Of a DNA stretch of 64,000 bases, positions 43,000 through 53,800 are shown in pieces. Origin of the DNA: Stichopus chloronotus (lineage: Eukaryota > Echinodermata > Holothuroidea > Aspidochirotida > Stichopodidae); NCBI GenBank assembly GCA_021234535.1, contig CM037838.1, forward strand, positions 9,053,506 through 9,117,505. The letters run 5' to 3'. Position 1 is the first letter of the stretch; each line of letters opens with the position of its first letter. The position numbers and the translations under genes were made by a program. The notes beneath the pieces were generated by a model. It had not been told where the DNA came from and made no database searches. It saw only the letters and a list, made by a program, of their open reading frames with translations.

Positions 43000-45062
43000 C
43001 GAAGGAAAGAAATTGACTGACTAACTGTGAATATTTCTGACCTTTCTTTGATACTGGATGTGTTACCGGGGATCATGTTGCCCATATCTCAGTCTCATCA
43101 CATTTTCCTAGGTTATTGCATGAAATTAAATAGAGGCCTGAATACCTTTGACTTTGAGATTGGCATTCATACAGAGAAAACCTAGGTAAAAAAGTCCTTA
43201 AAAGTTCAAGGCTTCAGTAATCCTGCAGAATCCTGTAGGTTCTTGGCAGAACACACATAAGTCCTGTAAGCATGCTACAGTTTAATTTTAAGACAAACTG
43301 AAGAATGTTCTCTGCATCTGTCATGTTCAGTCCTTCATTTTTGCCCCAAATCCTGCATTTTCACTCTGAAATCCTTTGTAATTTTATGTGTTGTGAATGA
43401 TTTTTATTGACAAAAACCTAGAATAAGTACATCCTACAGTACAGGTCTCCTTAAGTTAACTGCAGCAAAGGAGGATGCCTGGGAATGCAGTTAATGTGCA
43501 CTTAAACAAACAGGCAGGGAATCTGATTCTGAATCTGAAATTACTTGGCAGTTTGCATATTTCAACAAATAAGAAAACAGGAGTACAATTATAGAAAACC
43601 CCTCCAATTTGACCTCACAAATGAATTTTGAAGGAAAAATTAAATATGTGCTGAAACTCACAAGCCTGAGAGAGATTGAGAAAGTGCCATTTCCTTCAAT
43701 CTGAGAGACTTTATCCAACTTTTCTTTGCTCTGTATGTTACGTGCCAAGCAATGGTGGCGCTTTGCTCAGATAGTGTCATAATTGTCATTGCTACTTTCC
43801 CCCCCCCCCCACTCGAACCCTTTACTCCCTTACTCATCCCTTCCCACAGCCCCAAATGAAGAGTCTTCAGTGGTTTTGTCACTGCGTTTTCTTGTCTGTG
43901 ACTGCAGTAGTGTATATGACTTCACCCAAGAATGGAGCCTCATTGGACAAAGAAAAATTTTCCAAGATGTTGTCATTCTTCCATTGCAAGTGCCATCCAC
44001 CCCAGATTGGAGGCTTAGTTGACTTTGACAAATTGTCCAGAAAAGAAAAAGAAAGGCCTAATCCACACACTATGTTGTTCTCAAGGTAGTCCCTTTTGTA
44101 TACAGACACCCGCCACAGAGTCTACAACTCCAACCCAGAATGGACTCTCTGTGGATATTGACACTTTCTTCAGAGAAGCAGCCTTAGGTCACATACTGTG
44201 TCACTCTCAAAATAGCACCTTGTGCATACAGACCACTACTGCAACTGCACTCTCATTTTTTAAGAGACAAATTCTCTGGCTGTGGCAGAGTATTCTGTAA
44301 TTACTATAATGAAGGACAGTTGTATAGTTGTATTACAAAATTTGGATCACTCCAGAGTGCTTTACTACAAATGTAGGCTAGAAACTTGCAAAACAAATGC
44401 ATGAGAAAAACATTACTGTAGCTCAGTGTTTGTTTACAATTACTTTTTAAAAGTAGTTGCAAGTGACTAAAGTAAGACCACATCCTTAATTGTTAGTCGC
44501 AAAATGTTCAAATAAATGGGTAACAACAGAATGTTGCATTAACTCAGACTACTTGGAATACTTCCAGATACTGTATGATCTATCATGTCCTCAGTGATGT
44601 CAATGCTTGCAAACTGATTGTTCAAAAGTTTAACAGTGTTTGTCGACTGGTTGCTCAAATTAAATCGCCGCAAGGTTACTGTAGAGTATGAGTGTACAGT
44701 AGAAGAAGGAACTTTATTTCCAAATCTATGTAAAGGATAATTCTTTGAAATGTATTTTTACTCTCAAAATGCCACTCTCTTCTCATGAGCCTCCTTTGTT
44801 TCAAACAGTCAAGACAAGCATCAAAGCCTCACGTCCCCTTTTTACATACCAGCTCCCAGCTAATGATACTGGCATCATCCTACTGCCCATGCTCATTTGA
44901 TCTCAAGAAATCACATTAACTATCTAAAATGGAAATTATTCTGAACTCTGAAGCTGTTTGCTTTTTTGCTTGAAAGAGCAAGTGCAACATAGAGTGTGAG
45001 AGGACCAAGGTGGCTTGTTTCTCATAGAGTAGAGAATTTAAATGTAACTTTCTTCTCCACAG
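43000..45062. other. upstream region of MRPS2
   Basis: No supported coding exon. Contains a C run near 43799, imperfect repeats at 44066-44232 and a stretch with recurring 'AATCCTG' motifs (43200-43390). The acceptor at 45062 implies a 5' non-coding exon of MRPS2 somewhere here or further upstream, but no donor or promoter could be assigned. Confidence 0.5.
44066..44232. repeat. imperfect ~126 bp tandem repeat
   Basis: 'CACTATGTTGTTCTCAAGGT' plus 'CCCTTTTGTATACAGAC' recurs about 126 bp on as 'CATACTGTGTCACTCTCAAA' plus 'CACCTTGTGCATACAGAC'. Confidence 0.5.
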
Positions 45063-45064
45063 GT

Positions 45065-45161
45065 ATGGCTCAATTGAAGTTGTTCTGGAGATTAAGACCG
45101 CAGAGACTTTGTTCCCTCTGTTCCTTTTCCAGTACACCCAGCCCTGAAATGCTTAAACCAG
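45065..45161 (+). CDS. MRPS2: MRPS2 first coding exon (mitochondrial presequence)
   Basis: ATG at 45065; the exon itself starts at 45063 after CCACAG. Donor GTGAGT at 45162. Encodes 32 codons plus one base. The upstream frame is open, so a longer 5' start through an unspliced leader is formally possible but less likely. Confidence 0.85.
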
Positions 45162-46429
45162 GTGAGTTGCTTGGTAAATTTCAAATTCAAAACCGCGTGG
45201 AATCCCTGGATGGGTGATCTTTGTATTAACTGTCAGGATGGTCCTTGGAAATCCCCTCTGGCAATTCCCCTCTTTCCTTAACCCTAACCCTTTTCCTTAA
45301 GGAGTTGTCGGGGGGGGGGGGGGAATTGTCTGAAGTAGAATTCTCCAGATAGCTTCAATTTTGGACTTATTGTTTTTAATTTATCTCTGCTTTTGTGGCC
45401 TGTTTGGTCTCTTTTGGCATGGTGGTAATGTGCATCTGTGAGTACTTTTAGTGGCTAGTCTTTAGTGATAGAAATTAACTTTTCTTTGTACTCCTTATGA
45501 ACACTCTAAACTTAAGTCTCTAGCAAGGATTTAATAAATCTCTTTCTTTTGCTTTAGTTCTGTGACTTTGTCACAAACAAAATGTTTTTTTCCCCCCATT
45601 CCCTTATTCCAACGTTAACATGATTTACAGTTTTTATATATTGACATTGCTCCTAAACAAGTTACTGTGATTGTCAGACTGTCAAATGTTTTAACAGAAT
45701 TAATAAACCTGCAAGCTTAAAAAAAGAAAAGAAATAGGTATATCTCAAAGCAATTGTTCATTTCAATCTCCAACAGCTGCAGTGCATGATAACAAGGTGA
45801 CCGACCCCCTGAGTCACCCTGACTTCTTTGGGGTGAAGGACCTATTTACTTTGAAGGATCTCTTCGATGCCAGAGTCCACCTGGGCCATAAAGATGGGCT
45901 TTTGGACCCTCACATGAAGAAGTACCTGTATGGAATACGTCAAAGGCAGTGCATAATAGACCTGGAGAAGACGGTGGTGCACCTTCGGCTGGCACTGAAC
46001 TTTGCTGCTCACGTAGCTTATCGAGATGGTATCATACTACTCATTAATCGCACCCCGCAGTTTTGTCACCTCGTGGAGAAGATGGCCACAGAGTGCGGGG
46101 AGTACGCCCACACCCGTGAGTGGCAAGGCGGCTGTTTCACAAATGCCTGGATACAGTTCGGCCCAGGCACCAGGTTACCGGATCTCGTCATTTTCTTCAA
46201 CACGCTGAACACGGTCTTCCAGGAGCACGCCGGGGTGCGGGACTCTGCAAAGATGAACATACCGACGATAGGGATTGTGGACAGTAACTGCAATCCCAAT
46301 CTTATAACCTACCCGGTCCCCGGTAACGATGATACTCAGTCTGCCATGGAACTGTACTGCAGGCTCTTCAAGACGGCCATCTTGAGAGGGAAAGAAAAAC
46401 GAAAACAGACGGAGAGCAAGGTCGAATGA
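45065..46429 (+). CDS. MRPS2: mitochondrial small ribosomal subunit protein uS2m, two coding exons
   Basis: Component of the mitochondrial ribosome small subunit. Exons 45065-45161 and 45777-46429 join in phase 1 to give 249 residues, slightly shorter than human MRPS2. The first ~30 residues are Arg-rich with hydrophobics ([14 protein letters not shown]) and no acidic residue until near the end, as in a mitochondrial presequence. The uS2 core follows: [31 protein letters not shown] near [12 protein letters not shown], then [13 protein letters not shown] and Y-P-V-P-G-N-D-D. The start ATG lies 2 nt inside an exon with a good acceptor (CTCCACAG), so a 5' non-coding exon is expected upstream. 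Convergent with the TTC28-like gene. Confidence 0.95.
45777..46429 (+). CDS. MRPS2: MRPS2 second coding exon (uS2 core)
   Basis: Acceptor CTCCAACAG. Carries the entire uS2 fold and ends in a Lys/Arg-rich tail before TGA at 46427-46429. Markedly higher G+C than its surroundings. Confidence 0.96.
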
Positions 46430-47829
46430 AGCCTCCCCTCGATTGCAGCTCTGGTGTAACTGGAGATGCAAAACGATGACCTCATGAGCAAACAAATCCT
46501 AGAATGTGGATAGAAAATGCTCCAGTCCGTAGCCAAGGGAGGTTGAAAATTAGTGGAAGTAGCCCTGACTCTCCTCCATTTTGAAATCCCAGAATGAGGA
46601 CAACAACAGAAATGCTGTGTGTCAAAGTGCATCACTTCACATGAAAGAATGTCAATATTGTGTTGCACAACAACCTCTTTAAGTCTAGATGCCAGGGTTT
46701 TGGAAGATTTCTTGTTATCGTTGATCAACCTTCTTTGATAAGTTTGAATGCTTGTGTACAGTTCACAGACCTGTCTTAAAGTGACATTTCATTCAAGTGA
46801 CCAAAAGGAACATGTGAATTTGCTGTTGGGTTTCCTCGACTGTTTTGCATGACAAATCCCTCACCTTGTGACTCCTGAGATGGTGTTTGTGCTAGGGTCT
46901 ATGGCTCTTTGTATAGTAAAAATACAAAGACACCACCCCAAAACATCCCCCATTCACTTTTGTCGGTAAAGTGTGAATACTCGCTTCCTTGATAATGGCC
47001 TTCAAATCTGAACATTTAAAATTAATGGACTTTCATTACATCAGGATGGTTGGGTTTAATACACCAACAGCTTAATTTTCTGAAGACCCAAAAAGAACCA
47101 AGTTAACATCTTTGTAGACAAAGAGAGCTGTTATCCATAGTTGTATAGTTCTCCAAGATCAGTTGCTCCTTTGGGAGGTTGTTAATTCCCTGTGAATATT
47201 TTGTAGTGAGGAGAAATGGAGGATGGGGCAAACAAAAGTGGAGGAGTAAATGCCAGTTGAAGACAGGGTGTGTTCGTATGAGGAATGCAAACTCGAATCA
47301 CTTATCAATCTTTTGTAATGTTCAATCACTGTATCGCTAGAAGCCACTGTAGAGGAGTTCCGCTGGATTTAGCACTTTACGACAGGTGATCAATGACCTG
47401 AGAAAGCTTGGGAGTAACTGAAGTAGATTTACATTCATATCTCCGACAACAAACTCACAGACGGTCTTTCCACTCCCTCGGCACAGAGGTTTCGTTTTGT
47501 TGCGGTCGCTATCGGAAAAGTGTGAAGTAAGACAACTGGAACAGCATGACCTTGAATTGACCTCAATCAATCTTAGATGTGAATACAATTTTTTTTAAGA
47601 AAGTGGCAAATAGAAAGTTGAGACAAAGCATTAAATTTTTTGTCCTTTTTTTATTTTTTCTTTGTTTTCAAAGTCAGTGATTTGACCATGCTTTGTCACC
47701 CACTTGAGTCACCGCAATGTAGTAACACAGAATATCGTTGGAATGTCTGCAGTAAAAAAAAGTCTTAAAAAGAAAAACAATCAAAAAATATATGCAACAT
47801 CACACCTCAATTTCCACTGAGTAAAATTT

Positions 47830-47835
47830 AATAAA
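47830..47835 (+). terminator. possible polyadenylation signal for MRPS2
   Basis: AATAAA about 1.4 kb after the MRPS2 stop. An ATTAAA near 47629 is an alternative. Assignment is by position only. Confidence 0.25.
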
Positions 47836-48611
47836 CAGAATTTCATTTTGAAGAGCCTATGTAGCACCTGAAGGCTGGTAGAAAGATTGGTAACTTTGCC
47901 CATGGAGAGTGAAAATGAAAAGCACTTCAGGGTAAACTGGTGGTCTTAAAGTATGATTTGTTTTTCCCTTAAAGGTTCTTTCATTTCATCCCACAATTGT
48001 CAATATATTACCAAAAACACCAAGATTCACTAATTTCGGTGCCATTTTTCGAGGATGCTCCCTACTAACCCTTCTAGAATGATGCGCAACGACTTAATTG
48101 TAATGAAGATAACAATTTTAACAATTCAGGAAAGATACATCAGAAAAGTCCTTCACTTTCACCACAAAAAATGCAAAATACGTGTAATCATGATTAATGA
48201 ATGTATTCAAATATACCACAAATCTGCCCCATGCATAATTTTCAACTCCCACATATATTACCATCATACTGCAACGACTGTTTACAATAAATGAATTGGT
48301 GATTGACATGATGCCGACAATATCTGTACCTCTGAATTCATTTTTGGAAAATGACAAAAAGGTGGCAAATTTCAAAATGCATGCATTCATGGGTAAACTA
48401 AATGTTTCACTGTATTGATTCAATTGCTAATGGCAAACTAAAATGCTCAAACTTGAAAATCACGTTGCATAACGCACAGGTAAAACATTTTGAGTGGTCC
48501 CATCTGTGTTTGACCAAGCAATACTAATGTGCATTGTAACAGTGTACGCAGTGCTTTATGGAACACTATTTCCGAACACTCTTATGGAATGTGGTTTGCT
48601 CTTTGTGTACT

Positions 48612-48661
48612 CCTGATTGAAATGTGTGCTATTGTGTGCCCCTGATTGAAATGTGTGCTAT
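48612..48661. repeat. 29 bp-spaced direct repeat
   Basis: 'CCTGATTGAAATGTGTGCTA' occurs at 48612 and again at 48641 without change. Confidence 0.85.
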
Positions 48662-49696
48662 GCACATGAGTGCATGACCCAAAGAACCTTAAACCTGTAG
48701 TGGTGATGCACAGAGCATTCTTGGTCAGCCAACTTAAGGGATTTGCATTTTGCAAAAGCTCCATCTTGCATCACAAAATGTTGGGGGTAAGTTACCTTAA
48801 TTTGAAGGGAAAAAGTTCATTGAGTTTGACTACTGTTTTCATTTAAGCACAGAGAAAGTCTTCAGCAAAACATATACAATTTATGGCTCCCTTTTTTTCC
48901 CCAGTGGTTACAGATACCTTCTGTCAGATTCAAACCAAATACCCTTAAAGGGGCTCATTACTAAGAGAAAATCTGCTGAAGGAAATTTTATGAGAGGCTT
49001 TTTAAATACAATTTTGTTAATCAAGGTGATAATGATATGTGCTAAGCTATGCATGGAAAAGCTTTTGTAAGGTTAAATTTTCTTCCTGATAAACTGTTGC
49101 ATATTTAAGTTGCTTTGAAACAGAAGTACAAAGTAAATGAAACTGACAAGATGTGACAAATTATTTTACACATGATGATACAATATTTTGATAATAAATA
49201 TAACACTATGATAAACCTACGATAAAAAATATATTAAACCATTTAGTTAATATAACTGGAATGTGCTTAATAGTAATGGGTTAGTACATGCATCCAACAG
49301 ATAAACTTGGAAGTTGGGTTGGTATGCAAAGGTAGTTCCAATGTAAATACACCCAATAACACTGCAAGAGGACTACGCCTACTGTACCTGTCTCACCGCC
49401 TCACTGATAGCTCTGATTAGTTCTGTGTCAGAAAGAACTACAGTACATATAGTTTCAGCAGTCATGCTTTCACTCTTCCTCGTGGAAAACTTTTCTCTTT
49501 TGACAAAGTTGGAATCTTGTTAGTTTGTACTACAACTTCGAGTGCACTGAACCTTTTCAGTCTTCAAAGCTTACTCACAACTGGAAATGAGTCACACAAA
49601 CACACAAACAGGGCCATCTGTAAAGGGCTAAATCATGAGCTCCTCGATCCAGTGCCCATTAAATCTTCATTATAAATTTTTAAATCTTTTTAAATC

Positions 49697-49729
49697 TTTA
49701 TTTATATCAGCTTTGTAATCTTTTTTATT
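49697..49729 (-). terminator. possible polyadenylation signals for the TTC28-like gene
   Basis: Two TTTATT hexamers (AATAAA on the minus strand), about 0.8 kb after the stop codon at 50515. Assignment is by position only. Confidence 0.25.
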
Positions 49730-50111
49730 GGATACTGGTTAGTTCCCTGACACATCCTTGCTTTCAGAGATTGCCGTCACTTCATACAATGCTTCTTGTA
49801 TCTCTCCATATCCTTGCAATTAAAACCAGTCATATTTTGTTCGTGGATAAATGTGCCACAGCGATGCATTTTAAGTCTAATTCCTTAAAAAATGTCTCAT
49901 GTTATCTTTTTTCGAAGGATATTGGCTCTCTCAAAGGATTTGATTATGATTATATATTCGCAGAATGATAAAACTCGGAAAGTCAGGAAATTCTTCGTCA
50001 TGGTGACCTGATGTCGTAAATTGACAGCATCAGGAATAGATAGATTCAAATTGTTGAAAGACTCAAAATGCTGAAAAAAGGGAACATCTGACTGGCTTAA
50101 AAATTGATCCA

Positions 50112-50177
50112 CTGTACTTATGGCACATTTGTTGTGTCTATGGCACCTTAGGACTCTTGACATATAAGGCAGGAAGC
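50112..50177 (-). repeat. partial duplicate of the TTC28-like terminal codons
   Basis: About 65 bp matching 50489-50549: 'TGTCTATGG.ACCTTAGGAC' and 'TCTTGACAT..AAGG'. On the minus strand both encode Y-V-K-S-P-K-V-P-stop. The copy lies about 377 bp downstream in transcript sense, inside the presumed 3' UTR. Confidence 0.8.
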
Positions 50178-50514
50178 CTTTTTTTTTCTTCCCAGGATGA
50201 ATGGTGGCAAATCAGTTTTCCCAAAAACTTTAAAACTGTCTCTGCATCAGGTTTAGGCTTATTATAAGCACCAGGGTTAGTTGTCCTGTTTTTTCATAAT
50301 ATTCCCTGAAAATTACAAAAAAGTAAAAAAGATCCTGTCATTTTGGAATTAGGGATGTGGCCTATTTACAAAAAGCTAGTTCATCCATTGGCATGGTTTA
50401 CTCTCACTCATCCTGGGAAAAAAAAAGATTGTTCTGGGAAAGTAAAATCCGCGCAGGAAGACGTTTGACTAGCTTCATTACTGATCTTCTGTACTTCTAC
50501 TACATCTTGTATGT

Positions 50515-50848
50515 CTATGGGACCTTAGGACTCTTGACATAAGGAAGAAATATATCTCTAACTGCCTTCTCTTCCCTTCTTGAAACAGCTTTCTGTCTCT
50601 CCTGTAATACAAAGTGAGCATAGTCCCGCCTCTGCTCGATGGCCTCCAGGGTAAGTGGTGGCTTATACCCCAGGGGGACCCTCTGGGAAGAGGGCGATCC
50701 GCCTGGGTGAATTTTGACCTTGGACAGTTTCACTGCGGGCTTCCCTAAACTATTGAGAGTCTCCAATGCTTGAGGGTACGAACAGAGAGCATGCCATTCA
50801 TCTGTAACTCTTGCATTGACCCGTCCATCAGAGCGGACTGCCATCAAG
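50515..50848 (-). CDS. TTC28: TTC28-like exon L: last coding exon
   Basis: Acceptor GTTTACAG. Encodes D-E-W-H-A-L-C-S-Y-P-Q-A-L-E, P-L-G-Y-K-P-P-L-T-L-E-A-I-E-Q-R-R-D-Y-A and ends K-S-P-K-V-P before TAG at 50515-50517. Confidence 0.92.
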
Positions 50849-53800
50849 CTGTAAACCAATCAGAGAGAGAGGTGCAAGGTACTATAATAAATATGCAAAT
50901 GCCACTTATGTCCACCAACCAAGCCTCACATGATATTATACATGTCTATGCCTCCTCGAGAGTACACACCCTAATCATGATGGTATGTCTGGATATCACG
51001 CCATGTTCTGTCATGCAGAAAAGGTCTTCTGAAGACATGATTTTTAGCACATGACAAGAATTCTGTGAGGATAAGGTTATCCACACACCCAGTCTGGATG
51101 ACAGTTTCTTCACATTGCTTTCATATACTGTACCACTCTGTAGAACTTGTGTTGTCAGGGCAATCAGTGGGTGCAACATATTTGTGCATATCAATGTCAG
51201 ATATAGGTCGGAAACTGTAATGCTAGTTTTAGTGCTTTGAAGAATAGTATGGGAGGATGGTATAGACTGGTCAATTAATAAGAAATTCTTTCCCATTGTT
51301 GCCCTCTTTATTGAGCTTGAGAAAACTGAAATATTTTTGTGGCATTACTCACTGTGTGAACATTTCCCACCTGGGTAAGAGTGACAACACAGAGAAGGCT
51401 CCAGTTAAAGAAAGCAGAGACTAGGGGATTTTTTTTAAAAGAAACTTACTACAAGTTACTCCTACCTGGTTTGTTCTTCATTCTAAGGGTTTTTGAATTT
51501 TTTTTTTTTACTGACCTTTTGGACACTTTCATTTTTTCTTTAACTTCTGACTCTTCTTCTGGTAAGCTCTTCCAAGATGTTGAGAAGCCCATCTGCCAAT
51601 ACCATTAAAGTACAAGACAGTCTCACATTATCCGAAAATGTTTAATGTTTGCACTTACAAGTGGCAAAAGTAACAAAAATATGGAAATCTGTTAGAGGAA
51701 ATACTGGACCAAATAAATTCACCTAGTGAAGAAAGTACAGCCACATCCTCTCAAGCACAGAAGATTAATACAAGGAATGGGAGGCAGGAAAAGTTATGAA
51801 CATTTCAACAATATTTGCTTTAAGGTTAAGTCTCATAACACTGAGTCACTGTCTCTGGTTTGTAGATCCTCTAGTTACCTTCCATATCTACAATTTTTGT
51901 TCCCTGTACAGTGACTTCAACAAGAAGCAGAACTGCTTATCTTTGAAATGCAATTTCGTGATCTAGATTAAAAAAGCCAGCTTATAGATTCCTAAAGGTA
52001 TTCAGTTTTGCCTTTTAAACCTTGAAACGCTAAAAACTGCAAAAACATTTTGTTGGTGCTTTGTAAAAATGAATTGTTTCACATCAAGTTATCAGAAAAC
52101 TGAACTTTCCTTCCCTTCCATGGTACCAGTTTACGTCCTGATCGAGGTGTTGGTAGACGTGTTCATCCTCAGGGGATGATGCATTTTTAGGGAAGGAGCT
52201 GCTGCTATTTCATGGTTGCTCCAATATTCATTCGGGGGGGGGGGGGGTTAACTGACCCCTAAAACCCACTGTGAAGAACACTGTGTAGATACCCATCACA
52301 AAGGCAATGTGACATCTATAAGGTTTTCATACCTTGCTTTCTCCCACGAGCACTGGGTTCAAAGAAGGTAGTTGCTTCGGTGGAGGCGGTGGAGGCTGCT
52401 GCATCGCTGGGTTATGTAGGGTGCTACTTGGTCTCAGCCTGGCAGATTTTATCGGGGACTGGCTCGGCGACTTGCTAATGACTTTCCTGTTTGCAACCCC
52501 CAAGAATTGGGGGTCCAGTCGAACCATCATGGCCAGTCCTTTGTCTCCACACATTGCACAGAGGACTTGAAAGACTGCAGTGAGTAGTTTCCTTAAGAGA
52601 GAAAAAGGGAAAAAAATCCCCAATGAACGCAGGCCTACGGCAGAATGTGTAAGTTGCATGGATGAATGTTGGGTGGCTCTAGGATGCCCGGAGTGTGTAC
52701 ACACATTCAACGGTTTTTCTCAAGACTTACATTTCCTACAGTTTATCTTTTCCATAGTGAAATATTTGGACTGCACGTGCAAATTTGAGGTTTACTAGGG
52801 AAATGACAGTGAATTTATTCTTAAGAAGCACTGTGAGATAGATCTTCATATGCAACAGTGAGCTTTATCACACTCTGGAGATAGTTTCAATGTCTTGACA
52901 GGTACTTTTTTGGTGTAAATCTTCTAAAGCTCCCCAAGAGCAACAAAGCTTTTACCAACTGTTTAAGGGATGACAAACATACTTGCATACCCCTTGACAG
53001 AAGGATGTTTCATGAAAATTGATTGGCACTGAACATTGACGAGTGTGTATCCTTCTACGAGGATATCATCATTACAATAGTGGTTTGTTCCCTAAATGAC
53101 ATTCTCATGTACTGAAGGCCTATCTATGGCTCTCGTGGCAGAAACTTCAATTAAAGGATCCTTGATCCTTGTTACTTCCAAAGCAGTAAGGTGATTAAAA
53201 AAAAAAAAAACTGTAAATGTCTACAAAATCGAAATATTCAAATTCAACTTGTTTGAAATAACCACTGAAAGTCATGGCCATATCAAAGAGATTCCTGTCA
53301 ATGGTGATCAGCCTTTAAGATGTAAACTGGGCACTGTAAACTGGGCCACCACTCACAGTGACAGCTACCTTGATAATGTGGACAATATGCAAGATATGAA
53401 GCACTGAAGAATGAGAAGGCCTTCATATAACAGAAAGAAACTTAAATAGAATGCCTGCTATTCAGAACAAGTTTTTGTCACAACTTCATTCTCATAGTTA
53501 CATTAGTTCATGTGACATGTAACCACAAAGTACTTTGAGAAAAAAAAAAACTGATGTGACAATAGTAACAGATACCAAACAACGAAAGGAAACATTGCAT
53601 CTAGAGAAGCAAGCACGAACACTTACCAATTGGTAGAGTTTCCTTTAAACATCAACAGTGTCCCAACTTCGGCAAATCCCAGCTTCGCCAACAGATTTCG
53701 AGTGATGTTGTCTCCCCAAACGGTGGTCACTCCGGAGTCCGTGGCCTTGAGCTGAATCTCGGGCATGTGTTTGGTAATTGCAAGCTAAGGGAAGAGGCAC

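Larger units (their letters stand above)
46430..50514. other. convergent 3' UTR / intergenic interval
   Basis: Lies between the stop codons of MRPS2 (+) and the TTC28-like gene (-). A plus-strand AATAAA at 47830-47835 and minus-strand AATAAA hexamers at 49697-49702 and 49724-49729 are possible polyadenylation signals. Contains a short duplication at 48612-48661 and a partial copy of the TTC28-like last codons at 50112-50177. No further gene seen. Confidence 0.55.

Noticed and set aside
43783..44300. Overlapping plus-strand frames upstream of MRPS2 as coding exons
   Set aside because: No family resemblance; the region contains imperfect tandem repeats and no consistent splice phase to 45063.
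46066..46728. Minus-strand frames over and after MRPS2
   Set aside because: Shadows of the MRPS2 coding exon and its 3' UTR.
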